Assembly: GCF_003391055.1 (NCBI RefSeq)
Contig: NZ_QUAJ01000004.1
Span: 100,435-164,434 of the forward strand
Length of the DNA stretch: 64,000 nucleotides
Reading direction: 5' to 3'
Source: Psychrilyobacter piezotolerans
GTDB taxonomy: Bacteria > Fusobacteriota > Fusobacteriia > Fusobacteriales > Fusobacteriaceae
The notes below the pieces were generated by a model. The model did no database searches, was not told where the DNA came from, and worked only from the letters and a program-made list of their open reading frames with translations. This document shows positions 1-8,218 of this stretch, piece after piece (positions within the stretch are counted from its first letter, which is position 1; every line of letters starts with the position of its first letter). A program made the position numbers and the translations under genes.

Positions 1-296
1 TTAGCAAAATCATTGGCTGTCCCGGTTGGTAAGATACCAACTGGCAGGTCTATTTTCATTTTTTTCATCATATTTATACTGTCACTGACAGATCCATCTC
101 CACCAGCCAGGAGGAGGTGGTCCCACCCCTCATCATTCAAATCTGTGAAAGCATCTTCTAAGGTCGCTTCATAGGAGATTCTAAATGGTATCAATTGATA
201 ACCATGTTTTTGGTATACCTCTATTATTGTATCTATCTGATTTATTATTTTATTATTCCCCGAAAAGGGGTTATAGATTAACTTTACTTTTTTCAC
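1..296 (-). CDS. Diacylglycerol/lipid kinase, N-terminal part (runs off window)
   Basis: The N-terminal 98 residues of a YegS/BmrU-type lipid kinase are visible; the rest lies outside the window. The product begins VKKVKLIYNPFSGNN, the usual N-terminal strand and first glycine-rich turn of the DAGK catalytic fold. About 55 residues later comes LLAGGDGSVSD, the conserved GGDG nucleotide-binding motif, followed by LPVGILPTGTANDFA, the second family signature. The start is a GTG at 294-296, placed 1 base after a GAGGTGATAA purine tract at 298-307 (spacing is short from the AGG but normal from GAGG); no in-frame ATG competes. These enzymes phosphorylate diacylglycerol or related lipids at the membrane with ATP. 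The family assignment is secure; the substrate is not known. Confidence 0.85.
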   Translation of the reverse strand, partial: MKKVKLIYNPFSGNNKIINQIDTIIEVYQKHGYQLIPFRISYEATLEDAFTDLNDEGWDHLLLAGGDGSVSDSINMMKKMKIDLPVGILPTGTANDFA

Positions 297-440
297 CTTA
301 TCACCTCTACCATTAATGTTTACAAGTTTTCTTTTCTGTAATTCTATTATACTACAAAATATGAAAAAAAATAATAATAGCTCAACTCTTATTCAGAAAA
401 CTCCCATGAAAGAGTGGATGGTGATATAACTTTTTAACTG

Positions 441-968
441 CTATTTCCATTCCTCTAACTTCAGCTTCCCCTCTGCTTTTTCTTCTATTCTTGCCAGAAG
501 ATATATAAGATCGGAAAGTCTGTTTACATATTTTTTTACTTCCTCACTTATTTCTGCTTCATCTGCCAGGGAGAGGACTCTTCTTTCTGCTCTCCTGGCT
601 ACAGCTCTTGCTATATCCAGTTTAGCAGACTGTATCGTCATTCCCGGCACTACAAAACCTTTAAACTCAAGTCCCCTTTCCAGTTCATAGACCATGTTTG
701 TTATATGATCCACATGATATTTTTCAATTGGTTTACTAAACTCACCTACAGTAGCCAGACTTCCTCCCACCCTGAATAAATCATGCTGTATACCTTCTAT
801 TATCTCTTTTACTTTCTGTACTTTCACATAATGCTTTGTTTCTCCAAGATGTGAATTCAGTTCATCTATTGTTCCATAGGCCTCCACCCTGGAATTGTTC
901 TTAGCTATTCTCTCTCCGCTCCAGAGAGATGTTTTCCCTTTATCTCCACCCTTAGTACTTATAGACAT
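441..968 (-). CDS. Cob(I)alamin adenosyltransferase, PduO type
   Basis: This is a PduO-family ATP:cob(I)alamin adenosyltransferase, which makes adenosylcobalamin for B12-dependent mutases and dehydratases. The N-terminus carries the ATP-loop TKGGDKGKTSL, followed by RVEAYGTIDELNSH. The helix ARAVARRAERRV holds the conserved Arg and Glu residues that bind ATP. At about 175 aa it matches the family. A GTG at 977 would give 178 aa, but it abuts the GGAGG (979-983) directly; the ATG at 966-968 sits about 10 bases from that ribosome-binding site and is the better start. The gene appears monocistronic. It has no cobalamin-dependent enzyme beside it, so the enzyme it serves is unknown. Confidence 0.9.
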   Translation of the reverse strand: MSISTKGGDKGKTSLWSGERIAKNNSRVEAYGTIDELNSHLGETKHYVKVQKVKEIIEGIQHDLFRVGGSLATVGEFSKPIEKYHVDHITNMVYELERGLEFKGFVVPGMTIQSAKLDIARAVARRAERRVLSLADEAEISEEVKKYVNRLSDLIYLLARIEEKAEGKLKLEEWK

Positions 969-1081
969 AGGATTCACTCCTCCTTTAGATTATTTTTTCA
1001 TCTCAATAACTTTATACCACACCTAGATAAAAATCCTGTTCAGTTAATTTCTTACTATAAACTGAAATAGGATTTTAAAAC

Positions 1082-1107
1082 AAAAAAGCTGCTTTATAGG
1101 CAGCTTA
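1082..1107 (-). terminator. Intrinsic terminator of the flavoprotein gene
   Basis: A 7-bp stem AAGCTGC/GCAGCTT with a 7-base loop is followed on the minus strand by a run of T. It lies just after the stop codon of the 1116-2282 gene. Confidence 0.85.
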
Positions 1108-1115
1108 AAAGATAG

Positions 1116-2282
1116 TTATTCATATAATCCATAAAGAACTTCAGGCCCCTCCTTTGATCTTATAAAATGGCCGGCCATCATGGAAGTTTTCATATCGCCA
1201 ATAAGAATAGCTCCTACTATCTTATTGTCCCTTACAAAAAATTTTCTAAATATACCATCTTTATTATACTTGTAAAGAACTGCTCCATCCTCATCTATAT
1301 TACCTCCTGAGAATAGAGATATACCTGTAATTTTAAGACGTAACTCAGGCACAGTAGGGTTATAGTTTCGAATCTTAATACCGGTCATATTCCCCCCAGC
1401 CACTTCTCCCTGTTCCTTAGAAGGTGCCCAGAGTCCATAAAGGGTTCCTTTAAATTCTGCTGCATCTCCAGCAGCAAAGATTCCCTTTATATTAGTTTCC
1501 ATATGCTCGTCTACGATAATCCCTCTATTAAAGGCAATACCGGCACTTTCACACAACTCCAGTCTTGGAATAATCCCTGCTGAAAGAACTATACATCCTG
1601 TATCAAAAATAGTTCCATCCTCAAACTCTACTCCCTCTACCCTCTTACTACCTACAATTCTTTTAATGGTTTTCCCCAATATGAATTTTATCCCCTTCTC
1701 CTCCAAGGTCCTCTGTAATATCTCAGCTCCTTCCCTGCCCAATTGTCTATGGAGCAGCCTATCTGCAGATTCCACTACGGTTACATCCTTTCCCAGCTGT
1801 ACCAGAGAGTTGGCAGCTTCCAGCCCTAAGACCCCCCCTCCTAATACTACAACACGATCACATATCTCTATATGATGTATTATCTCATCCGAATCACTGG
1901 CTCCACGAAATTTGAGGATCCCTTCCTTATCCATCCCCTCTATATCCGGATAACGAGGTCTGGCACCTGTAGCTAAGAGGAGTCTGTCATAGCTCATCAT
2001 ACTCCCATCAGAAAATTCTACTTTTTTATTTTTACTATCTATCCTGACAGCCTCCTTATTTAAAGTCACCTTTATTTTTTTGTCATCATAATATGCATCT
2101 CCATAGGCTATCAATTTTTCTATAGGAGTTTTTTTTGCAAGATACTCAATAAGCCTTATCCTGTAATAAAATGGCATAGGTGACTTAGTCACAACGGAGA
2201 TTTCCCCTGTTTCATCATGTTCTCTGGCAGAAATTGCAGCAGAAATCCCTGCAATTCCATTTCCTAATATAAGATATTTCAT
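1116..2282 (-). CDS. NADH:rubredoxin oxidoreductase-like FAD/NAD-dependent oxidoreductase
   Basis: A 388-aa two-dinucleotide-binding-domain flavoprotein of the pyridine nucleotide-disulfide oxidoreductase class I family, closest in style to clostridial NADH-rubredoxin reductase and NirB N-terminal domains. The FAD motif is YLILGNGIAGISAA at the N-terminus, LLLATGARPR follows, and the NAD motif VVVLGGGVLGLEAA starts near residue 143. A second FAD motif, GIFAAGDAAE, lies near residue 269. There is no CxxxxC redox-active pair, so electrons go to a protein or small-molecule acceptor rather than to a disulfide. An in-frame start 7 codons upstream (2303) lacks a ribosome-binding site, whereas the ATG at 2282 follows GGGGG at the right distance. 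In anaerobes such enzymes usually feed rubredoxin-based O2 or peroxide reduction; that role is inferred. Confidence 0.8.
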   Translation of the reverse strand: MKYLILGNGIAGISAAISAREHDETGEISVVTKSPMPFYYRIRLIEYLAKKTPIEKLIAYGDAYYDDKKIKVTLNKEAVRIDSKNKKVEFSDGSMMSYDRLLLATGARPRYPDIEGMDKEGILKFRGASDSDEIIHHIEICDRVVVLGGGVLGLEAANSLVQLGKDVTVVESADRLLHRQLGREGAEILQRTLEEKGIKFILGKTIKRIVGSKRVEGVEFEDGTIFDTGCIVLSAGIIPRLELCESAGIAFNRGIIVDEHMETNIKGIFAAGDAAEFKGTLYGLWAPSKEQGEVAGGNMTGIKIRNYNPTVPELRLKITGISLFSGGNIDEDGAVLYKYNKDGIFRKFFVRDNKIVGAILIGDMKTSMMAGHFIRSKEGPEVLYGLYE

Positions 2283-2404
2283 AAATGCCCCCTTAAATTT
2301 CATTTAATTATAAAATACAAGTTTTATGAAAAATTTCCTTTTATAACTTTTTTTTTAGTTTGAAATATAAATCTCAATATTCCTGTAGATTAGCCAAATT
2401 AGCA

Positions 2405-2480
2405 TATGGAAATAGAACGCGGATTTTTGTTTTCACATCTGTGTAATTACAGTAAGAATTTAATACTCGTATATCCTAGT
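2405..2480. repeat. Degenerate dispersed intergenic repeat fragment
   Basis: This 274-base intergenic gap contains the phrases tagaacgcggat and taatactcgtatat, which recur in other gene-free gaps of the window (near 4320, 31035 inverted, 46096). There is no open frame of note. It is interpreted as a decayed copy of the dispersed repeat family described under 46020-46935. Confidence 0.5.
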
Positions 2481-2520
2481 TTCGATTGGTGGTAAAAAAA
2501 GCTAGATTTTAGTCTGTACA

Positions 2521-2546
2521 AAAAAGAGAGTCTTTTGGACTCTCTA
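2521..2546 (-). terminator. Intrinsic terminator of thyA-folA
   Basis: An 8-bp perfect stem AGAGAGTC/GACTCTCT with a 5-base loop is followed on the minus strand by T6. It lies 30 bases after the folA stop. Confidence 0.9.
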
Positions 2547-2577
2547 GTTAAAAATATATTTTGTACAAATCAAGTTT

Positions 2578-3159
2578 CTAGATATTTCCTTTGAAATATC
2601 TGACTACTTTATAGTTTACCAAATTATTGTTGTCCAATCTGTCCTTTCCCTGACCGATTTTAACAACTTCAAAACTGCACTTTTCTTTTAGACTACCGTG
2701 ACCCATCAACTTTACAGGGTTTTTAATATCCGGAATTCTTTCCACTTCGGTAGCATAGATGTTAGAAACCAGGTCAAACAGGTTCTTATCCTCTAAAAAG
2801 TAGGAATAAAGCATAGCTCCTCCAATCACCGAGATATCATTGACCTTGCTTTCTTCTTTAATATACCCCTCTAAGTTTTCTAAATTTATAAATGTTAAAT
2901 TTTCAATATATTTTTCCCCTAAAATTTCTTTGGCATCTTCAATTGTTTTTATCTTATTTGAAACTATCACATGTTTCCTTTTAGGCAGTCCCCCAGTAGG
3001 TAAAGATTCAAAAGTTTTTCTTCCCATTATCATAGTAGTTCCAATGGTCATCTCCTTAAAAAATTGAAGATCCTCCCTTATATTAAATACCAGATCATTT
3101 GTGTCTCTATTTCCCACTATGTTCTCCCTGTAGGAGATAGAATATATCATATTAACCAT
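2578..3159 (-). CDS. folA: Dihydrofolate reductase (divergent)
   Basis: A 193-aa dihydrofolate reductase, which regenerates tetrahydrofolate with NADPH after thymidylate synthesis. The signatures are REDLQFFKEMT (with the substrate-binding acid Asp), IMGRKTFESLP (NADPH-binding), and VIGGAMLYSYF. The protein is longer than the usual ~160 aa. The normally near-invariant Trp of the N-terminal Pro-Trp motif (E. coli W22) appears to be Phe here (LVFNIRED), so it is a divergent DHFR. It lies 11 bases downstream of thyA with its own AGGAGG ribosome-binding site, and the two form an operon. Function is assigned mainly from the motifs and the thyA linkage. Confidence 0.85.
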   Translation of the reverse strand: MVNMIYSISYRENIVGNRDTNDLVFNIREDLQFFKEMTIGTTMIMGRKTFESLPTGGLPKRKHVIVSNKIKTIEDAKEILGEKYIENLTFINLENLEGYIKEESKVNDISVIGGAMLYSYFLEDKNLFDLVSNIYATEVERIPDIKNPVKLMGHGSLKEKCSFEVVKIGQGKDRLDNNNLVNYKVVRYFKGNI

Positions 3160-3170
3160 AAATTTTCCTC

Positions 3171-4025
3171 CTATATAGCTATCTCAATCTTATTTGACTT
3201 GGACTTAGGTTCATATCCTGCTAATTCAAAATCATCGATGGTAAAATCAAAGAAGTTCTCTACCTTATTTTTAATGATTAATTTTGGTAATTCTGATTCT
3301 GTATCAAATTCTTCTCCAATGGCAATCATTTCCTTTACATAATCTATATGTCTGTCATAGATATGATGATTTACAGTGAGATGAACAAACTCCCCTGCTT
3401 CTAACCCTGCAATATGAGCCATCATATATACCAGAGTAGCATACTGGATCTCATTGTATCCACCAGGCCCCGAAGCCGCTAAGAAGTCTCCTGAACGCTG
3501 ATCCAGGACTGCATTAAGTTTCCCCCCTATCACAGAAAAAGTAATGGTATGAGCACAGGGAACCAGTCCCATATCTTTCATATCTTCATTGTTCCAGATA
3601 GTTACTACCATCCTTCTGTCACCAGGTTTATTCTTCAATAGATAGATGACTCTCTCTACCTGGGTCATATTTCCTTCAGGAAAATCTATCTTTTTTCCCA
3701 GCTGATATCCATAGGCTTTCCCGATACTTCCGTTTTCGTCAGCCCAAGAATCCCATATCTTTAATGGCAGATCCTTGATGTTATTGGAATTTTTCACCCA
3801 TATCCATATCAATTCCTGGATAGCACCCTTCCAATATTGACGTCTTAAGGTAGTTATCGGCAGCCCCTTAGACAGATCGTACCTTGTTATTGATGCAAAT
3901 TTTGCCACTGTATTTGCAGTAGTCCCGTCTGCCCATACAGGTCTTACTCCGTCTAATCCGTCATTTGTAGCTCCTGCTAATATATCCTTTGCTTCCTGTA
4001 TAAATAATTTATCTGAATAATTCAT
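3171..4025 (-). CDS. thyA: Thymidylate synthase (ThyA type)
   Basis: A 284-aa folate-dependent thymidylate synthase converting dUMP to dTMP with methylene-tetrahydrofolate, which yields dihydrofolate for the next gene's product. The catalytic Cys lies in LVPCAHT and the phosphate-binding Arg pair in DRRMVVTIWN. Asp lies in QRSGDFLAAS, Asn in GGYNEIQYA, and His/Tyr in NHHIYDRH, all of which align with E. coli ThyA positions. The segment QRSGDFLAASGPGGYNE replaces the normal RSxDxxLGxPFN with a longer glycine-rich loop, so this is a divergent subgroup. It is the first gene of a two-gene thyA-folA operon. Confidence 0.9.
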   Translation of the reverse strand: MNYSDKLFIQEAKDILAGATNDGLDGVRPVWADGTTANTVAKFASITRYDLSKGLPITTLRRQYWKGAIQELIWIWVKNSNNIKDLPLKIWDSWADENGSIGKAYGYQLGKKIDFPEGNMTQVERVIYLLKNKPGDRRMVVTIWNNEDMKDMGLVPCAHTITFSVIGGKLNAVLDQRSGDFLAASGPGGYNEIQYATLVYMMAHIAGLEAGEFVHLTVNHHIYDRHIDYVKEMIAIGEEFDTESELPKLIIKNKVENFFDFTIDDFELAGYEPKSKSNKIEIAI

Positions 4026-4139
4026 CCTAACCTCCTAAAATTTCAACATATATTCTATCATAAATTTAACACAAGTAAAAGAAACTTACTTTCTAATACC
4101 ATTTTTATAAATTTATGCCACTCCTCTAACCTTTTTGCC

Positions 4140-4420
4140 ACTAATCTACACTAAAGATATACAACGCAGAGACACAGTGGTCACAGAGCTGCACGGAGGA
4201 TGAAAAAAGATACACAGAGACCTCTCTTTTCTCTGTGAAACTCTAATTAAACATTCAAAATTTCTTCTAGTTATAAGGAATTTATATATTTAATTTTCTT
4301 TATTAAGTATGAACAAAATTAATACTCGTATATTCTTCGTATAATCCCTCAGTGGATCTCTGTGTTCCAAAAGATTTATTTTTTCTGTTCAATTTTTTTT
4401 GCTATCTCGTGTTCAGTCTA
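4140..4420. repeat. Dispersed intergenic repeat (decayed copy)
   Basis: The 402-base gap upstream of thyA holds no gene. It carries the phrases caacgcagagacacag, tacacagagacc and ggatctctgtgttcc. The 16-mer caacgcagagacacag is found exactly, inverted, at about 46209-46226. The style is that of the 'NAETQ'-encoding junk repeats seen between genes in many bacteria. I see no transcription signals in it other than those expected for thyA. Confidence 0.55.
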
Positions 4421-4427
4421 CAGGTTT

Positions 4428-5084
4428 TTACTTTTCACAGATAAAATACCCGACCTTATAGGTTAATTCCCTGGCTGAATAATTCCTTATCTTCTCCATA
4501 TTTGTCTGTCCTATTCCTGTTACCCCTGTATTCTTAAGGTGTTTCAATCCCTCCATGGGAGTATCAAAGGCTAGCTTAAACTCCTCCTCATATCCGCTGA
4601 TATTTTTAAAATAAGGACTTAGGAGGATTTTCAACTCTTTCATATCCAGATATTCCAAGGAGATCCCGAAATGATCTGAAATTTCCATCAAATTCCCCTT
4701 TATATAGATGGAAAATACCAAAGTATCTGAAGCGTTGGATATTTTTTCAAATAATTTATCTTTATCTTCTATCCACTGGAATACCGAGCTGGATATAATT
4801 AAATCAGCTTTTCCTATTTCTAACTTTTCAATATCTCCTCCTATAAACTCCACAGAAGGCAGATCTTTTATATATTCCTTACTCTCAAAATATTTATCAT
4901 TGACTATTAAATCCTTATACTCTATATTTTTTATTATATTTTTGGTCAGAACACCTGTCCCGGCACCAATCTCAAAAATAGTCCTGTATTTTTTTTTAGG
5001 AACCAGATTTATTAATTTTTTCGCTACAATTTTTTGAATATGAGCATTTTCCTCATATCTATCAAATTTTTTATCAAAATTCAT
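4428..5084 (-). CDS. bioC: Malonyl-ACP O-methyltransferase BioC
   Basis: A 218-aa SAM-dependent methyltransferase with motif I TIFEIGAGTGVLTKNI and a following LIISSSVFQWI segment typical of BioC. BioC methylates malonyl-ACP so that the fatty-acid machinery can extend it to pimeloyl-ACP methyl ester, the first committed step of biotin synthesis. It is the last gene of the bioA-bioF-bioG-bioC operon and overlaps bioG by 11 bases (stop within start region). The fold alone would only say class I methyltransferase; the bio context makes BioC the best call. The protein is somewhat shorter than the usual ~250 aa. Confidence 0.85.
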   Translation of the reverse strand: MNFDKKFDRYEENAHIQKIVAKKLINLVPKKKYRTIFEIGAGTGVLTKNIIKNIEYKDLIVNDKYFESKEYIKDLPSVEFIGGDIEKLEIGKADLIISSSVFQWIEDKDKLFEKISNASDTLVFSIYIKGNLMEISDHFGISLEYLDMKELKILLSPYFKNISGYEEEFKLAFDTPMEGLKHLKNTGVTGIGQTNMEKIRNYSARELTYKVGYFICEK

Positions 5085-5667
5085 CCAATATCTCTCCCCA
5101 GCTATTCCACCTGTCGAAAGGGTAATGTTCCTCTTCTATAAGTTTATATTCCGTATCTTTGTAATAATTCACCAAACTCCTGGAGGTGAAAATTCTGTCC
5201 TTGGTAGAGATCAATGAATATTTAAATATCGACGGTATCTCACAATAATTTTCACCGAATTCAGCTAAGATCTCCCTGTATTTTTTTATAACTTCATCAT
5301 CTTTAATCTCCAGGATATCCAGCCCTGTATTTTTCATAAACTCCAAATATCTATTTATATCTAAATTTTCCAGAGTCCGGTTAAATATCATAGGAGATAT
5401 TCCATCCCTTCTATGAATGGCTCTTGTACCCCCGTTTATTGCAATTACTTTATTTAAAGATATTTTTTTTAAATTTCCCAGTTGTTTGGAAGCATTATAA
5501 ACCCCAAAGGACCAGGCAATAACATCTATCTCCTCATATTTCTCCAAGTCCTCTAAATCTATTTTTTCATCCAGATCTATAATTTTGACTTCAAAATCAT
5601 CCCAATCTAAAAATTTAAAGGTCTCCTTGGGGACTCCCCACCCATTAAAAAATAATATTAATTTCAC
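5074..5667 (-). CDS. bioG: Pimeloyl-ACP methyl ester esterase BioG (DUF452)
   Basis: A 197-aa alpha/beta hydrolase of the BioG/DUF452 family. The N-terminal LILFFNGWGVPKETF is diagnostic for BioG. The nucleophile elbow is IAWSFGVYNA, and the C-terminal EEEHYPFDRW supplies the His of the triad. BioG cleaves the methyl ester of pimeloyl-ACP made by the BioC route and so ends chain extension, replacing BioH of E. coli. It overlaps bioC by 11 bases and follows bioF by about 70 bases, consistent with a single transcript. The family call is strong because both the first motif and the genomic neighbours agree. Confidence 0.9.
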   Translation of the reverse strand: MKLILFFNGWGVPKETFKFLDWDDFEVKIIDLDEKIDLEDLEKYEEIDVIAWSFGVYNASKQLGNLKKISLNKVIAINGGTRAIHRRDGISPMIFNRTLENLDINRYLEFMKNTGLDILEIKDDEVIKKYREILAEFGENYCEIPSIFKYSLISTKDRIFTSRSLVNYYKDTEYKLIEEEHYPFDRWNSWGEILDEF

Positions 5668-5740
5668 CTATGACCTCCTAACGACCTCTGGTCGAATTCA
5701 AAACCTTTTCTTTACCACGAATTACAAAAATAAAATCTTT

Positions 5741-6913
5741 TTATTTTTCACATAACTCTAAATTAACTTTATTTGTGTTTACCTGCGTTATTCGGATTAA
5801 GATTTTTTCTAACCTTTCTATAAACATCATTAATTTTTCCATATCCATATCTGCTGTCAGGGTGAGTCTTATCCTGGCTGTTCCCTTTGGAACTGTAGGT
5901 TCCTTAATTGGATAGACAAGATACCCTTTTTTCCTTAAGATTTCAGACAGCTCTATACATCTTTTATTATCTCCAATGATGATGCTTATGATCTGCTCTG
6001 TACTTACAGTTTCTATATTTTTTTCCTTTAATTTTTTATAACATAATTTTTTCAATAAATTTAATTTTTTTCTTTTATGGTCTAAAGACGGCATGTTTTT
6101 AAATACATACCTGTTCCAGCTGGTCTGGATAGGAGATGGAGCTGTAGTATAGATAAATTTCCTTCCCCTGTTTATGATATATGATCTTGCGATGTTATCT
6201 AATATCAGTATCCCTCCGTTACTGGAGCCGCCCTTTCCCAATCCCAGCATGATAAAATCTACCTCTTCTGTTAAAGATTTTGTATGAGCTAGTCCGTAGC
6301 CCAAAACACCATATGAATGTGCTTCATCCAGATAGAGCTGGGAATCATATTTATTTTTTAATGAAACCATCCTGTCTAAATCAACAATATCTCCATCCAT
6401 GCTGTAGATACTCTCTGTAATAATCAGAGACCTCTTCCAGGTGTTTCTATATTTTTTTAATTTTTTCTCCAGGTCCAGATAATCCAAGTGTTTATACCTC
6501 ACTATCTTAACCCCGGAATTTATAAGACCGTCATAGATACTGGCATGATTATACCTATCGGTAAAGATTATATCTCCCTTGGAATAAAAAGTTTCTATGA
6601 CTGTGGCATTGGCATCATACCCGCTGCCAAAAACTAAAGATTTTTTTTTAAAAACTTCATCGATCTCATCTTCAAAACACCTGATTTCCCTATGATTCCC
6701 TCCTAAAAGTCTGGAACCGCAGCTTCCAAAGGGCATCTTATTGAAATCTAAATTATCTATAAATTTTTTCTTGAAATTTTTATCTGAATTTAAATCCAGA
6801 TAATCATTGGAGGAGAAGTCCAAAATATAGCTGTCCTCAACAACTTTCAATTCCCTGTAATTAGACTGTCTTTTCAGATCCTCTAACTCCTCTAGAAGTT
6901 CCCTATAAAACAT
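5741..6913 (-). CDS. bioF: 8-amino-7-oxononanoate synthase
   Basis: A 390-aa PLP enzyme of the alpha-oxoamine synthase family that condenses pimeloyl-ACP with alanine. Seen are LDFSSNDYLDL near the N-terminus, FGSGYDANATV, LDEAHSYGVLG (PLP-binding Asp/His), and LGLGKGGSSNGG holding the Schiff-base Lys. A longer frame opens at 6958, but the ATG at 6911-6913 is 8 bases after CAGGAG and overlaps the bioA stop by 11 bases. The bioG/bioC junction uses the same geometry, so this start is preferred. It is the second gene of the biotin operon. Confidence 0.9.
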   Translation of the reverse strand: MFYRELLEELEDLKRQSNYRELKVVEDSYILDFSSNDYLDLNSDKNFKKKFIDNLDFNKMPFGSCGSRLLGGNHREIRCFEDEIDEVFKKKSLVFGSGYDANATVIETFYSKGDIIFTDRYNHASIYDGLINSGVKIVRYKHLDYLDLEKKLKKYRNTWKRSLIITESIYSMDGDIVDLDRMVSLKNKYDSQLYLDEAHSYGVLGYGLAHTKSLTEEVDFIMLGLGKGGSSNGGILILDNIARSYIINRGRKFIYTTAPSPIQTSWNRYVFKNMPSLDHKRKKLNLLKKLCYKKLKEKNIETVSTEQIISIIIGDNKRCIELSEILRKKGYLVYPIKEPTVPKGTARIRLTLTADMDMEKLMMFIERLEKILIRITQVNTNKVNLELCEK

Positions 6914-8126
6914 CTTTCTGCTCCTGCTCAAACCAGGTTTTGAAGGTTTCAACAACATAATTTAACTCGTCGGAAGAGATTATATAGGGGGGCATGATAT
7001 ATGCAAAATTTAAAAATGTTCTATTCCATATTCCTTTTGAAAAACAATATTCCTTAAATCCCTTTAAAATTTTGTTATCGGTTACCTCTATACATCCGCA
7101 TCCGCCTATTACTCTGACTTCCTTTATAAGAGGATGATCTATTTCCTTTAATTTCATAAGAGTCGACTCTATCTTTTTTATCTTAGACAGATAATCCTCC
7201 CTCTGGAAAATTTCAATTGATTTTAACCCTGCTGCACAGGCAAGAGGATTCCCCATAAATGTAGGTCCATGCATAAAAGCATCTTCTGGAGAATCGGAAT
7301 AAAATTTATCATATATCTCATCTGTAGCCACTGTCACAGCATGACCTAAGTATCCCCCGGTCAAAGCCTTTCCCAGGACTATAATGTCCGGAATCAAATC
7401 TTCTGAAGCAACAAATAGATCTCCTGTCCGTCCAAATCCTGTGGCTACCTCATCAAAGATAAAGAGTACACCATATCTATCACAAAGTTTACGGGCATTT
7501 TTCAGATACTCCCTGGAATGGATCTTAAATCCACCTGCACCCTGTAAGATAGGTTCCACTATAAATCCTGCTATCTCTGCAGAATGTTTTTTCAATATAT
7601 CTTCTAATTCATCTATATTATCTGGTTCCACATAAAAATTTGCAGGGATATCATCCCCCTTGAAGGCTTTATGATAATCTGGGTCATCTCCTACCTCCAT
7701 AGCTTTCCATGTGTCTCCATGGTATGAATCTATAAAAGATATAAACTTTGTCCTCTTTTCTCCACTATTATTAAAATATTGAACTGCCATCTTTAGAGCT
7801 ACTTCCACTCCTACAGACCCGCTGTCGGAAAAAAAGCAATGATTTAAATCGCCGGGTAAAATAGCTGAAAGCTTTTTACTGAGTTCCATAACAGGCTGAT
7901 GGACAAGCCCCCCTAGCATGATGTGGGACATCTTATCTATTTGATCTTTTATGGCATTATTTATCTCTATATTATTATATCCATGAATTGCACACCACCA
8001 AGAAGAAACGGTATCTATTAATTTATCACCATCATTGGTATATAAATATACACCTTCTCCCTTTTCTATTTGGATAGGTGTAGTCATAGTCTTCATCTGT
8101 GTATATGGGAACCAAATATTTTCCAA
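6903..8126 (-). CDS. bioA: Adenosylmethionine-8-amino-7-oxononanoate aminotransferase
   Basis: A 407-aa class III PLP aminotransferase that makes 7,8-diaminopelargonate, using SAM as amino donor. Signatures are IWFPYTQMKTM (BioA N-terminus), VSSWWCAIHGY, FSDSGSVGVEVALKMA, FIFDEVATGFGRTG, GKALTGGYLGHAVT (PLP Lys) and HGPTFMGNPLACAAG. The apparent ATG at 8141 lies inside the sequence ATGGAGG, which is the ribosome-binding site itself. The start is therefore the TTG at 8124-8126, 8 bases after GGAGG, giving the usual BioA N-terminus. It is the first gene of the bioAFGC operon. bioB and bioD are not in this window and must be elsewhere if the pathway is complete. Confidence 0.92.
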   Translation of the reverse strand: MENIWFPYTQMKTMTTPIQIEKGEGVYLYTNDGDKLIDTVSSWWCAIHGYNNIEINNAIKDQIDKMSHIMLGGLVHQPVMELSKKLSAILPGDLNHCFFSDSGSVGVEVALKMAVQYFNNSGEKRTKFISFIDSYHGDTWKAMEVGDDPDYHKAFKGDDIPANFYVEPDNIDELEDILKKHSAEIAGFIVEPILQGAGGFKIHSREYLKNARKLCDRYGVLFIFDEVATGFGRTGDLFVASEDLIPDIIVLGKALTGGYLGHAVTVATDEIYDKFYSDSPEDAFMHGPTFMGNPLACAAGLKSIEIFQREDYLSKIKKIESTLMKLKEIDHPLIKEVRVIGGCGCIEVTDNKILKGFKEYCFSKGIWNRTFLNFAYIMPPYIISSDELNYVVETFKTWFEQEQKDVL

Positions 8127-8161
8127 TTTGCTTACCTCCATTTAATTTAATTTTATTCCAC

Positions 8162-8182
8162 TAATTATATCATGTATAACTA
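8162..8182 (-). promoter_or_regulatory. Imperfect palindrome over the bioA -10 region
   Basis: An 8-bp inverted repeat TAATTATA / TATAACTA (one mismatch) with a 5-base centre lies between the EamA terminator and bioA. On the minus strand it contains TATAAT at 8165-8170, a good -10 element about 35-40 bases upstream of the start codon. An operator here would block initiation. BirA is the obvious candidate because it usually controls bio operons, but the sequence is not a close match to the known GTTAAC-type sites, so this is inference. Confidence 0.35.
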
Positions 8183-8183
8183 A

Positions 8184-8208
8184 ATAAAAAAAGCAACGTG
8201 ACGTTGCT
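8184..8208 (-). terminator. Intrinsic terminator of the EamA gene
   Basis: A perfect palindrome AGCAACGTGACGTTGCT (8192-8208) is followed on the minus strand by T7, 10 bases after the stop of the 8219-9085 gene. Confidence 0.9.
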
Positions 8209-8218
8209 CATAAGTAAA

